Source: Ursus arctos (taxonomy: Eukaryota > Chordata > Mammalia > Carnivora > Ursidae). From it: DNA of 64,000 nt. This document shows, piece by piece, positions 48,131 through 60,257 of the stretch; positions within the stretch are counted from its first letter, which is position 1, and each line of letters opens with the position of its first letter. The notes beneath the pieces are model-generated. The model had not been told where the DNA came from. It did not search any database and saw only the letters and a program-made list of their open reading frames with translations. Position numbers and translations under genes: made by a program. Location: the NCBI RefSeq assembly GCF_023065955.2, contig NW_026622786.1, positions 51,507,438 through 51,571,437 of the forward strand, given 5' to 3'.

Positions 48131-49677
48131 CTCCTGCTGCTTTCTGGAGCTGATGGCTCATGCCCTGCGCAAATCCAGCTACAGCGAAAGGCTTAGAATT
48201 TTCTGGCATACCAGTATAGCTGAGTGTCATATTTGAGAAATCATATACAATTTGAGATGCCTATAGGCATATCTGTATCACCTCCTTGATACATAATTTT
48301 TAGGCAAGGTGTAAAAAGCCATGTGCAATTCCGGTAGTTACGAACCAATTGATGTGAAACATCCTACAAGAGACTTGATATATTAAAGAATTTTATAAAT
48401 ATTTATCAGATAAAATCATTCCCTAATCTAATTTTTTTCACAAATCTGAACTTAAATGTCATTTGTTTTAAAGTAACACGTACCTGTAGGGCAATACTCT
48501 TCCCTTCTAGCATAGTACCACCGTTGTCGCTCTGTTAAACCAAGTCTTGAGGATTTAAGAGTGAAATGTGGGGTTAGCCTATTTTAACATAATCTTAGAT
48601 TACTCGAGGTGGGTCATCTTTTTAGCTTATTTTATGCACTGAAAACTCTACTGCTCCTAGGTCTTTGGCTGGAAAGAGTGAACTCGTTTTCCACTGACAT
48701 AAATTGGCAAAGCCCTTTACAAGAAAGAAAAAATTATGTTCAGTCTGTGAAGTGTGTTTTCCCCTCATTTAATCAAAAACAGAGGTAAATGCCTTTCCCC
48801 AGATCTCCCAGAGAACAATGACTCTCCATTCATATTTGTAGTCATGGGACCTGACCCGTTTTCACACAGAGTATCCCTGGAAGGGATGCTGAACAGTAAA
48901 GTCCTTCTATCTTCACTTGCCAGTTCATTTGGCCACTTCCCCTGAGAAAAAAATACCTCCGAGCAAAGCCATTCATTGTCAAAGGCAACATTACACAATA
49001 GTGATGTTTTATATTATCCGTCCTGTTATGATTCTAGTCCATTTATTCTCATTCAGAATTTATGAGCCCTTTTAAAATCAAGATGACTTTTCCCCAGATT
49101 TCTAGATGACCCACAACCTCCTTTAACGGCCCCAAGAGCAAGGAGTGGAAGGAGCACTGAGCAGACTTGGGGAGACACAGAATCCAATCCTGTCACCACT
49201 CCTAACAAGGCAGGCCCTCTCCTTTCTGGGAGGTGAGAGTCAGAAGTCATCATTTTTCTCCTCTCTGAGCTATCGTTCAATGTTTCTCCTTTTGTGTGTG
49301 TGTAATTCTGATGCTAAAATAATTGGTGACCCAGCCTTGAAATTAGTGGAAATGCTATGGCTTTCCAAGGTACACACTGGTCGCCTGGTCCCATGTCATC
49401 TGTTACAAGCACGCCACATACAGGATGGGAGGTCATCTCTCATGAGTGCATGTGGACCCTCAGGTGGTGTGTGGGGAGCTGATACTTCATGAGGAAAATT
49501 AGATTACAATACAGAAGGATTAGCTGAATTATAATCTACTTGCTTATCTCTAATTAATGTCCTGTCTTTCTCTTCATTTGTTGAAGTAAGATTTGATAAA
49601 AGTCTCCAGTCTTCTTTTTTTAATAGTAAAGTTTAATTATGTCAGGACCAAACTTACATTTGATGACATGTATTATT

Positions 49678-49873
49678 TTTTTTTAAAGATTTTATTTATT
49701 TATTTGACAGAGATAGAGACAGCCAGCGAGAGAGGGAACACAAGCAGGGGGAGTGGGAGAGGAAGAAGCAGGCTCATTGCAGAGGAGCCTGATGTGGGGT
49801 TCGATCCCAGAACACTGGGATCACGCCCTGAGCCGAAGGCAGACGCTTAACCGCTGTGCCACCCAGGTGCCCC
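49678..49873 (-). mobile_element. Young carnivore SINE
   Basis: Perfect 17-bp duplication (tgatgacatgtattatt at 49661-49677 and 49874-49890). The body is almost identical to the copy at 18820-19025. Sense to SGIP1. Confidence 0.96.
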
Positions 49874-50174
49874 TGATGACATGTATTATTAAGGCAATAA
49901 TTTTTATTTTCAGCAGGGAGCACAAAACTCCACTAATCTGGAGCTTCCTAATGAAGAATGTATAATGACTTGGCTTCAGCTGAGCTGAGGTTATGCCAGG
50001 CAAAGCATTTTAAACTGAAAAGAATGCATGGACAGTAATACATGAATTATTTTTACAGAAACGGATGGTAATCGTAGTTTTAGCTGTTCTTTGCGTTAAG
50101 AATGGCAGGGTCTACTAGAAAATACCTTGTTGAAAGTTATTACGTGCAAAAAAAGTATTAAAAGCTATATTTTA

Positions 50175-50423
50175 TAATAATAATAACAATAGCTAAGATT
50201 AAGCTTTTACTCTTTATAAGGCACTATTTTAAGTATTTCATGGATATATATAATTAAACCCTCTCGTTGACAGGAGGAGGTAATATATCATCGTCTTCAT
50301 TTATATCCAAGAAACAGAGATGTTAAGAACTTTTCCAAGGACACACAACTAGTAACTATTCAAGCTAGAACTGGAAAATACACAGCCTGACTCTGGAGCC
50401 TTGACCACTATACCACACTGCCT
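50175..50423 (-). repeat. MIR SINE
   Basis: Near full-length antisense MIR, from 'tataaggcactattttaagt' through 'aggacacacaactagtaact' to 'ccttgaccactataccacac'. Confidence 0.8.
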
Positions 50424-50659
50424 TTAATGAATGAATTGGTGATTTAAACAGAATGGGCTTTATTAGTCTAAAGTAATGAGGTTTCATCATTTGCTCTCAT
50501 ATCTCAGAGTATTTCAGTACGGCGTGAGAAGATGTCAAGTTTTGCCACTGATAAAACAAGTAACTATTGCAAGAAAGAATGTACAGAAAAAAATCCCTCC
50601 GTTTTTTCATACGTATTTTAAACTTTTGGTATTTATGATAGTTTTTCTACAGGCCAGAG

Positions 50660-51535
50660 CTGGCAGATCACAAAAAATGTACCAAGCACTATACTGAACA
50701 TTGAAGACACAGTAATAAAATTCTTGCTGTACATGGAGAGATCGATAATGAAAAAATAAATGACGTATCTTGTGTCTAGTGGAGAGAAGTACTATGGATA
50801 GGAAAACACAGATTCAGGTGCTAGGTATTGGAGGTAGTGTTTGCTATTTCATGTGGTATACTCAAGACAGGCCTCTCTGGTTAGGTGATTTCTGAGCAGA
50901 TACCTGAAGGAAGTAAGGGAATGTACCGTGGGGTTATTAGGAAAGAGGGTTCCAGATAGGAGGAAGAGCAAGTGCAAAGATCCAGGGGCAGCAAAAGGCT
51001 TGAGGGTATAGGAAACAGTAAGGATTCTAATGTGGTAGAGAAGGGCAGGAGAGGACTCACAGAGACAGTGGGGCTCTAGGTTACATAGGGGCTCCTGAGC
51101 AGTTGTTCAAGTTTGGCTGTTTTGTTGAGTGAGATGGAAAGCCATTCAAGTATACTGAAGAACTATGACATGATCTGCTTTACATTTTAAAGGATTACCC
51201 TCACTGTCTACATGTAGAGAATAGATAGAAGTGGGGCTTAGATGAAAACAGAGAAGATAATTAGGAGGTTATTAAAACAAGCCATCTGAGAGTAGACTGG
51301 GGCTTACACCAGGGTGAAAGCTTTGGAGATTCTGAGAAGGGATTGTATTGGGAAGATAGAAACAATAGAATAGTTGGTTGGCTGGTTGTAATGGGTAAGA
51401 AACAGAGAAGAATCAGGATGACTCAAAAATTTTGATCAGAGCAACTGCAAAAACAAGGTTGGCATTTATTTACTAAGATGGGGAAGGGGAGACAATGGTG
51501 GGTTGTATTTTGGTGGGGCTGCTGCCCCCCAAAAA
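50660..51535 (-). repeat. L2 LINE fragment
   Basis: The longest L2 in the window, antisense. Words in the expected order are 'accaagcactatactgaac', 'caggcctctctggttaggtg', 'gatggaaagccattcaagta', 'gaactatgacatgatctgct' and 'atcaggatgactcaaaaatt'. Confidence 0.8.
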
Positions 51536-51544
51536 AGGCTTTGA

Positions 51545-51800
51545 AGAAAATCATAACATTTGAACAGAGTCTTGAGTAGATATCAAGTTAGGGAAGGTCC
51601 TCCAGGGAGCATGAACAAGGAGGACTCTTATTTTCATCAGAATGGATACCATGAGCCAAGGCAAGGACAGATAAGAGAGTAAGAATGTTTTGAGAACTAC
51701 AAATGGTCTGTTCAGACTGAAACAGAGAGCATAAGATTGGGGAGGCCAGCAGGGCCCAAATAATGAATAGCCTTCCACGTGTGCACTTTGTTCTAAAGGT
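51545..51800 (-). repeat. Second L2 LINE fragment
   Basis: L2 words recur ('tttgaacagagtcttgagta' near 51560, then 'ggtctgttcagactgaaaca'), restarting at an earlier consensus position than the copy ending at 51535. This is a separate insertion or a local rearrangement. Confidence 0.5.
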
Positions 51801-52837
51801 ACTTTGCCACACGTGCAGAACTGAGAACCACGGTCTAAAAGCATATCTTGAAGGTTCTTCTCATATGAAGTCAGCCTTCCTCCATAATCCCATATAGAAC
51901 TCGCTTTCTAATCCTATATAGCTGGCCTTAATCCCATATAGACCTCTTTCTCTATGCTATGAAATGTCTCTCTCTGTCTGTCCCTATCATTTTGTAAAAC
52001 CTTACAAAAACTCCTGATATTGGGCACCCCCACGTCCACCATCTCTTGCCTGTTATCTTAGAGCACCCTGGGTGTCCTCGGAGACACTGACACAAAGGGC
52101 CGGGCTAGTGAAAAGTGGGTAAAGCCGAGCACATATAGCCTTGGGAAAGAACACGCTGGGTACTGTATGGTGGGAAGATGGGGTAGAAATGGCTTCTCCT
52201 CACTTGAGCTTCTTGAAAGAGAATAAAAACAAATGACAACAATGATACTTGTTAATCCTGATGGTAAACATGTACGCGGCTTAAGAACCCCCAAGATGGA
52301 CAAAAGTGAAGCCATGCTCTGGCACACTTAAAGACAAAGAGGAAAAAAATTTCTGCTCTTTTTCTTTCATCAGATTTTCCTCCAGATAACCTGGAAAACA
52401 CATGGTTACCGATGTGTCTTTGGATCAACAGTGTCAGTTTACTTGTAGATGACCTTCAAGTTCTCTCTGCTTGCTGTTCTAGATATTTGTTTCACCATGA
52501 TCAAATTCCTTGGACCACTGCATACCTTTGTTGAGTAAAGGGCATGGAGTATTTGCATCTGGGCCTGGTCAGGATTTCAGGTTTCTAGGCAATTCGGTTA
52601 ATGTCTTTGTCTCAATACCCATTAAAAAATAGATTAAAAGTAACTGCTTTACTTACTTTATAGAAAGAATGGGGTCTATGAGAGCATTATAAAATGCTTC
52701 ATCAGTGGTAAAGTACTTTACACATGTAAATTATATATTTCATAACATAATTAAAATTTGTGAGTTATTTTTTCCTGAGCAGCTTATAAACTCATAAGGT
52801 CAGGACCCAAGCTTTTCACCCCAGTGTTTCCCATGTC

Positions 52838-52995
52838 AGTTGCTCCTTAGCCCCCTTTGGGAAGCTTTTTAAAGATATACATTCCCAGCACCTGACCCAT
52901 CCCAGATATCCCGACTCAGAATCGCCAGAGATGGGCTCAGACATAAGAGCTCCCATGTGACTCAGGCAAGGCGCCAGATTGGGAAACTCTTCTTA
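52838..52995 (+). mobile_element. MER5A-like hAT fragment
   Basis: 'gggaagctttttaaagatat', 'gactcagaatcgccagagat' and 'gctcccatgtgactcagg' follow the MER5A/MER20 layout. Confidence 0.6.
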
Positions 52996-53340
52996 CATGG
53001 AACTGGATATTCTCCACCCCCAGTAATGCCCAGTATCTGGACATGGTAGGAACTTATATTTGGTAATGGAGAAAGATTAAAATACAGTGTCTCTGCAAGA
53101 GGTAAGGTTTTGAAAAAGTCACACTAATTTATAAATGACCATGTGATATTTTGATTAAACAGGTGTTAATAGAAGAATGATTCCAAGAAACCAATCTTGA
53201 AGCTAAAATTAATAATCTGGTCTTGAATCCTGATTTCGCATGAGAAGGAAAAGTGCAAAAGAATAATGAATATCAAAATGTAACCTAGGGAGCCTGCTGC
53301 CATGGTGTTCTTCCTATTCCTCTTTTTCTCTCTGGGTATA

Positions 53341-53378
53341 CACCACACACACGTGCACACACACACACACACACACAG
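53341..53378. repeat. (AC)n microsatellite
   Basis: AC repeat with one internal gtgc interruption; the last 22 bases are uninterrupted. Confidence 0.9.
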
Positions 53379-53869
53379 AGGACTGGATTAGTATCACTTT
53401 TCTAAATTGCTAAGTAAATTAGCTCATCAGACACAAATGATGAATCATTTGAGTACTTGCTATGCTCAAAGCCTCATTTTATATAGATAAACAAGTCTCT
53501 GGGATCTTGCTTAGCGGACAGAAATAAGACAAGTACACCTGTCACTGTGATACAAATAAATGAACGTAACAACACCAGTTAGGGTAGCCCCATGACCTCT
53601 CTCTGTGTACTTCACTTGTGACCATCCTCCCGTGTGGTGGGAATCAGAAGCCACGTGGGATAAAGCTAATTAGTTAATTTAAGCATCAGAGTTAGAATGG
53701 ATTAAAAGTAGAGAATGGTTATCAAACCAAAATACGAGTGCATTAAAAGCAATCGTGCAGGATCAGTCTATGAATGACAAATGTCCTTCAAGGGGTTCCT
53801 TTGCATGAAGAGGCCCTTCAATACTTCACCCGATTAATCAAGAAGACTTAGAGGTGTGAGTCTCTGCTG

Positions 53870-53990
53870 TGAACACAGGCTATGAGCTGAGAGGAGAAGG
53901 AAGTCCAGAAGACAGACCAAGAAAGGCCTTCATGGAGGAATTCATATTCGGAATGGATTTCGAAAAATGGGGAAAACATTTACTAAGCCG
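53870..53990 (-). repeat. Possible L2 LINE fragment
   Basis: 'aagaaaggccttcatggagg' and 'gaatggatttcgaaaaatgg' resemble the antisense L2 segment with the same order; it ends where the CpG-dense patch begins. Confidence 0.35.
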
Positions 53991-54245
53991 AGACGGGAGG
54001 ACGGCGGTGCCAGCGGCAGCTTGCGCTTTACGTGGGAGGAGAGCTGCCCTGTCGCGGTGCGGCAGTTCCGCAGTGACCCAAGACCCCAGTGTGACCCACC
54101 CAACGGGCAGTTGCCCTTCTCAAGAACTGAAATGGAGCTTTCTCAGCTCGACCGCAGCTGCACTCCGAGCGCCAGGCGCAAGCCCAATGAGGCGGCAGGC
54201 CGAGCCGGCAGGAGCTCCCCAAGGGAGGAGGTGGGAGAGAAAATA
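53985..54245. promoter_or_regulatory. CpG-dense patch, possible regulatory element
   Basis: About 20 CpG dinucleotides occur between 53988 and 54206, in a GC-rich stretch that stands out from the AT-rich, CpG-poor intron around it. There is no recognised repeat across it. It could be a short unmethylated island such as an alternative SGIP1 promoter or an enhancer, or an unrecognised CpG-rich repeat. A 125-codon open frame overlaps it on the + strand but has no recognisable product. Function is inference only. Confidence 0.4.
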
Positions 54246-54549
54246 AGACAATCACTCTTTTTGTCTAGTTTGTAGTCTCTGAAGAATAATTCCCAGATCC
54301 CGAACTTCAGATGACACATGGCTAATGTGAAGGCACATTCTTCCAAGAACACTTTGGCATACGGCCACTCTCCATCCCTACCTACTCTGAGAAGATGGGC
54401 GAGAAAAAAGGAAAGGACAGGAAGAGAAGAGAATCACAGATAGTTTCAAAAAATTTAAACGGATGGATTTTTCGAGCAAAACTGGTGGAGATCGAAGAGG
54501 CTGGTCTTAGGGTGTGTATGAAATGTTGGTGGAGTGATAGAAATAGCGG

Positions 54550-54760
54550 TCATTTCCTTGAGTGCTGACCATGGGCACTGGGGTCACTGTCTCCTTAAAT
54601 CCTTACCATGACCTATACTCTCATCTCCGGCTTGTAGGTGAGGACACAGACTTGCCACAGTAAATAACTTGCACAGATTCATAAAGCTTTTAAGTGGCTG
54701 AACCTATAAAAGGACGGCACCTGGGTTACTAACACCAGACATCCAGGCTCCTACCCCACA
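54550..54760 (-). repeat. MIR SINE
   Basis: Antisense MIR with 'aaatccttaccatgacctat', 'aacttgcacagattcataaa' and 'aacaccagacatccaggctc'. Confidence 0.65.
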
Positions 54761-54784
54761 TTGGTTTTGTTCGTTTGTTTTAAC

Positions 54785-54953
54785 ATTTAAAAAAAAAAAA
54801 GATTTTTTTTATTCATTTGAGAAAGAGACAGAGCACAAGCAGGGGGAGTGGCAGAAGCAGACTCCCCTCTGAGCTGGGAGCCCGACGTGGGACTTGATGC
54901 CAGGACCTGGAGATCATGACCTGAGCTGGGCCATCTGGTCCACCCAGGCGCCT
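54785..54953 (-). mobile_element. Carnivore SINE, internally deleted
   Basis: A-rich tail side, then 'gagcacaagcagggggagtg' and 'gagatcatgacctgagctg'. The head is short: about 20 bases are missing before 'ccacccaggcgcc'. No clear duplication. Confidence 0.85.
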
Positions 54954-55235
54954 CTCCCAGCCTTGCACTGTAATGGGATTAACCGCCTAGGTTCAGCAAT
55001 GGGAAGCTACTTGGTTACAATTATTTCAACTGGCTTACCATAGACAGGTTTTCTCATTCTTCCTCATCACTGGTGATTCCAAAGTGAATTAGCACCTCTG
55101 ATTCAAGAGAAAAAATTCTAACGCTAATCCAGTATCTCTTTCCTTTTAACCACAACTTAAAAACATATTTATCTTGATGACTCCAGAAGGACGCAGTCCC
55201 AAGTCCTATCTCCATCTCGTGACTACCAAGTCTCC

Positions 55236-55310
55236 TATTGTTTATTTATTTAATTCCAGTATAAGTAATGTACAGTGTTATATTAGTTTCAAGTGTACTG
55301 CCATTTCTCA
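55236..55310 (-). mobile_element. Short LINE-1 3' UTR fragment
   Basis: 'tttatttaattccagtataa' and 'cagtgttatattagtttcaa' are familiar from the antisense carnivore L1 3' end. Confidence 0.6.
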
Positions 55311-56013
55311 TTTTTTTTGACCTCTTGCTGCAATACATAAATAAATATTGGTCCACTTTGGATCTCTGCACCTTCATTTCTGGCTCCAGTGCCCGCATGT
55401 TCCTAAGAAGAAAAGTCCTGCAAACAAAATAAGTTGCACATTGCTCCTGGTGTGATGCTAAAACTGTCACTGGCAAGGGAAGCCTGGATCTGTTGGGAGC
55501 ATGAGTAACTGGTAACAAAGGCAAACTCTGTCTCTAGTTGTCTTTCCAAGATGCCCAGATGATGGATGGTTTCTATTTAAGCTTTAAATATACAATACGT
55601 ATTTTATTCACTTTGAAGTTTATCCGAATCTAACCATGGATAGAAAATAAAGCCCTTGATGTGATTTTACCATGAATAATTTTTACAGTGTTAGAGATGA
55701 AGAGACGCTGGCCTGCTCTTCTCTTTTTAATGGTTGAAAACTGAGGCCCAAAGAGCTGGCATGACGTGAATAATGAGCCACACTGAGCCATGTGCAGGAT
55801 ATCAACATACGTGGGTTTGAGAGAATAGACATTTACTAAATTTGTGCTCTGGCTACTTGGGTTCAGCTCTGAGGCTTTTGACTATTACTTTAAAGTGGCT
55901 CTATTCTAAAGCAACAGCAAGTAGAGGAAAATTTGGGGTGTGTCTACAAATAAAAGTAAGGCCAACTTGATCATAAGAATGCGAAAGTTGGCCAAATGAA
56001 ATAGGATGTTTTA

Positions 56014-56154
56014 TTTTTTTATTGTTTTTAAAATAGAATGTATGTTCTTTATTTTATTTATTTTTTTAAGTACACTTTACTCCCAACGTGGGGCTTAAAC
56101 TCATGACCCTGAGATCAAGAGCCATTTTCTACTGACTGAGCCAGCCAGACACCT
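56014..56154 (-). mobile_element. Carnivore SINE, shortened
   Basis: A shortened copy with 'cccaacgtggggcttaaact' and 'gaccctgagatcaagagcc'. The perfect 16-bp duplication gaaataggatgtttta lies at 55998-56013 and 56155-56170. Confidence 0.9.
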
Positions 56155-56204
56155 GAAATAGGATGTTTTAAACGCACATTTTGAACTCAAAGGGGTTCAG
56201 AACA

Positions 56205-56743
56205 TGCCACGCCAAAATATTTTGCTTTGGCATATTGATTATTTTGAGCTGAAAGCACTTGAGAAAGAGCAGATGCCTGAAGGAGTCTCTGAACTCTTCC
56301 TTTCTACCTAAAAGCAAGTCATAAAATTTCCCATGAGAAAGGCACCCTCCCCGTACTAGGAAAAGAAGAATGTTCTTATCACCAGAGAATGAGAGTCAAT
56401 GCCAAAATGGACCTGTGCAAAGAAACCTACTCACATAACTGTGATCTTCCATCAGTTTCCCCCATATGTTTCCTAGTCACTGTCCCACAATTTACTGCCC
56501 CAGCTCAAGCTGCTTTGTCTTGTCCCATACCCACAACTTATTCAACTTTTTATGTAAAAAGATATAAGCTTTTGGGCCTAACAGCTTCTTCAGGTCTTCA
56601 TTTTCCTTCTGAAGACTCCTGTGTACTTGTAAAATATTAAATAAATTTGCTTGCTGTTTTCTTATTAATCTGTCTGATGCCAGTTTAGTTCTCAGGCCTG
56701 CCACAGAACCTAGGGGGTGGAGAGAAGTTTTTTCTCCTCCCCA
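56205..56743 (+). repeat. ERV1-type solo LTR (probable)
   Basis: A stretch with an LTR layout: a 'gatataagcttttgggccta' segment like the U3/R border, 'tcttcattttccttctgaag', an aataaa signal near 56640, then 'gcttgctgttttcttatt', 'ttaatctgtctgatgccag' and a 'ttctcctcccca' end. This resembles LTRs of gammaretrovirus-like ERV1 elements. The boundaries, especially the left one, are approximate. No viral genes flank it, so it is a solo LTR, antisense to SGIP1. Confidence 0.6.
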
Positions 56744-57164
56744 GACTATAGTTAGGACCGTAGAGTATTGTAACGTGATCAATCTTATGGCAAATTCACA
56801 CATGACCTAGTAGAAGCCCTCTCATCCTCTTCACAAGATGCCCTAAATTCCTGGAAGGTCCTTCACTCTTATCCCCATGAGCCCCATACAGACACAAGCC
56901 TTCTAAGCAGGTCAAAAATCACACATCATGTGATCAGGACTACGACGTACCTTCCAAGTATTCTGTAAGTGGCAATTCTATACATGTTTCTCTCAAAATC
57001 ATCTTTTTGGAAATGTCTATGGCTTCATGGAAGAAAATAATTTTTTAATACCCCAAAGATCAGAAGGACATAATATCCAGCTAAAGTTACTGAACAAGGG
57101 TAGTTGGCAACCTTAAATAAAACACACACACAACACTGTCTTAATTTTGATCACTTCATTATGG

Positions 57165-57295
57165 ACCAGGAGCAGTCTACAGACTGGAATTAGAAAACGA
57201 GAGCTATATGCAATGGGGAGCCACTGAATGTTCTAGGAAAGGAAGTAACAAGAATAGATTTGTTAAAGAAAAATATGTCTGATGACAAAGACTAT
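57165..57295 (-). repeat. Possible L2 LINE fragment
   Basis: 'caatggggagccactgaatg' followed by 'aggaagtaacaagaatag' resembles one conserved antisense L2 block. Confidence 0.45.
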
Positions 57296-57584
57296 GGATT
57301 AGGGAGCAAATGGACAGACTGATAACTCCCCATGTGCTGCATAGAAAGAAAACCATACTCTCCTTCCCTTTAAAGGATTAAAAACAATCCAATTATTTTC
57401 ATGGATTTATATTACTTGTGCCTAGTTAAGGATTGGGAATGTATATGGTACCAAATTATATCAGGTGATGAGTAAAACGTGGCAAACAAGTGGGGACGAG
57501 CACAAATAAGTTAGGGAGGAAGGGGAAAGGAGAGAGGATGGATTGGACAGGAAAGTGCTGGGAGATGGCAGCAGAGACTGGATA

Positions 57585-57965
57585 GCCATTTGCCCAACCA
57601 GTTTCCTCTTCTTCCTGGACACATAACTAGGGCACATTTCCAAGAGTCCCTTGCAATTAGGTGTGCCATTCAACACAATGAAACTTGAGCGGAAGTTATA
57701 CTGGGCACTCACAAGCAGAGAGAGCAAAAAAATGGATGTGCCTCTTTCCATTCACTTTCCCCATTGCCCAGCAATGGGCAGAGACAGAAGGTGGAAAGAA
57801 CCTGCGTCTCTTAGCGAATGCATGGGAGGCTCCTCCTCTACCAGGAATACCTGCCCTGGACTGTTATGTAAATGAGGAGACAGACAAACTTGCCGGTGTG
57901 AAACCACCACAACTCTTGAGTTTGTTTATTACATCAGCCAACATTACCCTAAAAACATGGCGTCC
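57585..57965 (+). repeat. Probable MaLR (MLT1-type) LTR
   Basis: 'ccctggactgttatgtaaat', 'ctcttgagtttgtttattac' and a terminal 'cagccaacattaccctaa' fit the 3' half of an MLT1-class LTR. The 5' half is diverged. Confidence 0.5.
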
Positions 57966-57984
57966 AATTCTCATGCCTAAACTT

Positions 57985-58375
57985 TGAAGAAAAATAATAG
58001 CTTTATTGAGATACAATTTATATACCCTACATTTGCAATTCAGTGGTTGTCAGTATGTTCACTGAGTTGCAGCCATCACTGGCATTGAATTCTGGAACAT
58101 TTTGATCACTCCGCAAAGAAACTCATTAGCAATCTCTCCCCATTTCTCCCAACTCCCCCAGCCATAGACCACCACTAATCCCTTTTTTGGTCTTTATATA
58201 TTTGCCTATTCTGGATCTTTCCTATAAACAGAATAATACAATATATGGTCTTCTGTGACTAGCTGCTTTCACTTGGCACAACACTTTCAAGGTTCATTCC
58301 CGTAGTATGTACTTCATTCCTTTCTATTGACAATAGCATTCCATTGTATGGATATGACATATTGTACTGTGGATG
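57985..58375 (-). mobile_element. Old LINE-1 3' UTR fragment
   Basis: The + strand reads 'tagctttattgagatacaat', 'tgcaattcagtggttgtcag', 'ttgcctattctggatctttc' and 'agcattccattgtatggata', a familiar antisense L1M 3' region. Sense to SGIP1. Confidence 0.8.
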
Positions 58376-59329
58376 ACTCCTGCCCACTCTTCTCTTATCT
58401 CCGCTGTAGACTCTTTAAAATACTCTATCACCATAATAAGGAGGAGATTCATTTAGCTACAAAATACACAAACACTTTGAAATTCTTGTAGGTAGGTTAA
58501 CAACTACCAACATTTTACAAAAACAATGGTTATTTGGTTTAAAATCACTCAGAAAATTTGAAACTCCCTTCAGAGTAATAATATACAAAGTCCCCAAGAG
58601 TGGGGGAAAAAAAAACCCACAAGAGGAAAGCATGGTTTCATACCTTTTAAATTAAGAATTTTAAGGAAAAAACTAATGCATTGTAACCAAACAGTCTGGC
58701 AGCAGCCTCCATAAGGATGTATCTTGAGGAGGAACCCAAGGAACTAAATCTAATGTCAACACAAAGCAATTAAGTAGAAATTAGGTATTGCTGGGTCAGG
58801 GAAAAAAGTTCATTAAAGGAATCAAGTCTCAGTGTTTTTCTAAAGATAAATCCCAGCTAGTCTAAAAATCATTAAATCTTAATGACAGAGTCAATTTGTT
58901 GGTGGTGTTTACAAATGAAATATTAACATATTTCTGTAGCCTGGAAATTTAGAACCCTGATTACCTTGACATATTAGAGAAGTTAAATTTCTGAGGAGAT
59001 TTACAAGACAAGAGTAAAACACTGCAAGAAAGGAGAGGGCTCTTTCTGTATTTGCTCTCGTTGGGTCACCAGGAGGACAATCACAAAGAAAGAACAGACT
59101 GCACGCATCGCATTGGATTTGTTTGATAGACACTCAAGCACCCTTTGTTTCCCGGGCAGTGGTGGAGCCAAGAATATAAAGATATAGAGCCATTGGTTTG
59201 GTAATTATAACAGAATATAGTAAGACCTATAAGAAAGTCATGAGTAAAAGGGAAGCTTGGAAAGAATGGCTAATTCTAACTGAGCTCCTTGTCTCGATGG
59301 GAAATGTATCGTGTCAAGTCCTTAAGGAT

Positions 59330-59610
59330 GAGCACATTTGCTATGTGAGAAGGAAAGCACGCGAATTCTGGACAGTGGTAATGGGATGCACAGAGATTTG
59401 GAGTCATGCAAGGGCGTGGCAGGTTTAGGAACAAGGGAGACATGCAAGAAAGAAATACAGAGAATGGAAAAGTAGGTTGAAAAGTAGTTTGGGATCAGTC
59501 TATAAAGGGACATGTATGGCTAGCTTATGTGTTTAGATTTTGTTCTTTAGCCAGCAGAGAATTAGCAGATTTTTTTCAAGGAGAAAGAGATACAAGGTTG
59601 GACTATTTAA
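59330..59610 (-). repeat. Probable L2 LINE fragment
   Basis: 'tgtgtttagattttgttct' then 'ttagcagatttttttcaagg', preceded by a 'ggcgtggcaggtttaggaac' block, in antisense L2 order. Confidence 0.45.
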
Positions 59611-59964
59611 AAAATTTTACTGTAAAAACAAATACAAATGAATAGTATAAAATTACCATACCTATATCAACCACTCAACAATTATCGAGATTTTACCACT
59701 TTTCCTCATTTTATTTAAATGAAGGATTTTAAAGCAAACCTCTCACCTGATCTCCTTCCACCCTGAAACTCTACATATGGATATGTTTTTATCTAGGCAT
59801 GATACATTTTCACATCTAACTAAATTAATATTGTATTGACATCATTTAACCATTTGTGGACTGAAATGTCCTCAATTATCTCATAAATACCTTTTTTATA
59901 GTAGGTTTGCTCAAATGAGGATCCTAATTAATTTCCCATGTTGCATTAAGTTGTAATGATTCTT

Positions 59965-60257
59965 TGTTATTATTATTATTATTATACATTAACATATAAT
60001 GTATTATTTGTTTAGGGATACAGGTCTGTGATTCATCAGTCTTACACAATACACAGCGCTCCGCACAACACATACCCTCCCCAATGTCCATCACCCAGCT
60101 ACCCCATCCCACCCACCCCTCTCCACTGCAGCAACCCTCAGTTTGTTTCCTGAGATTAAGAGTCTCTTATGTTTGTCTCCCTCTCTAGTTTCGTCTTTTT
60201 TCATTTTTTCCTCTTTTCCCCAAGATCCTCTGCTTTGTTTCTCAAATTACACATATC
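59965..60257 (-). mobile_element. LINE-1 3' UTR insertion
   Basis: A carnivore L1 3' end in reverse, starting in a (TTA)n stretch and containing 'tcttatgtttgtctccctct'. A perfect 16-bp duplication agttgtaatgattctt lies at 59949-59964 and 60258-60273, so this is a distinct, fairly young, very short insertion in SGIP1 sense orientation. Confidence 0.93.

Noticed and set aside
53869..54246. A 125-codon open frame on the + strand
   Set aside because: It starts in L2-like sequence and stays open mainly because the CpG-dense patch lacks stop codons. No recognisable domain, and the opposite strand is also open there.
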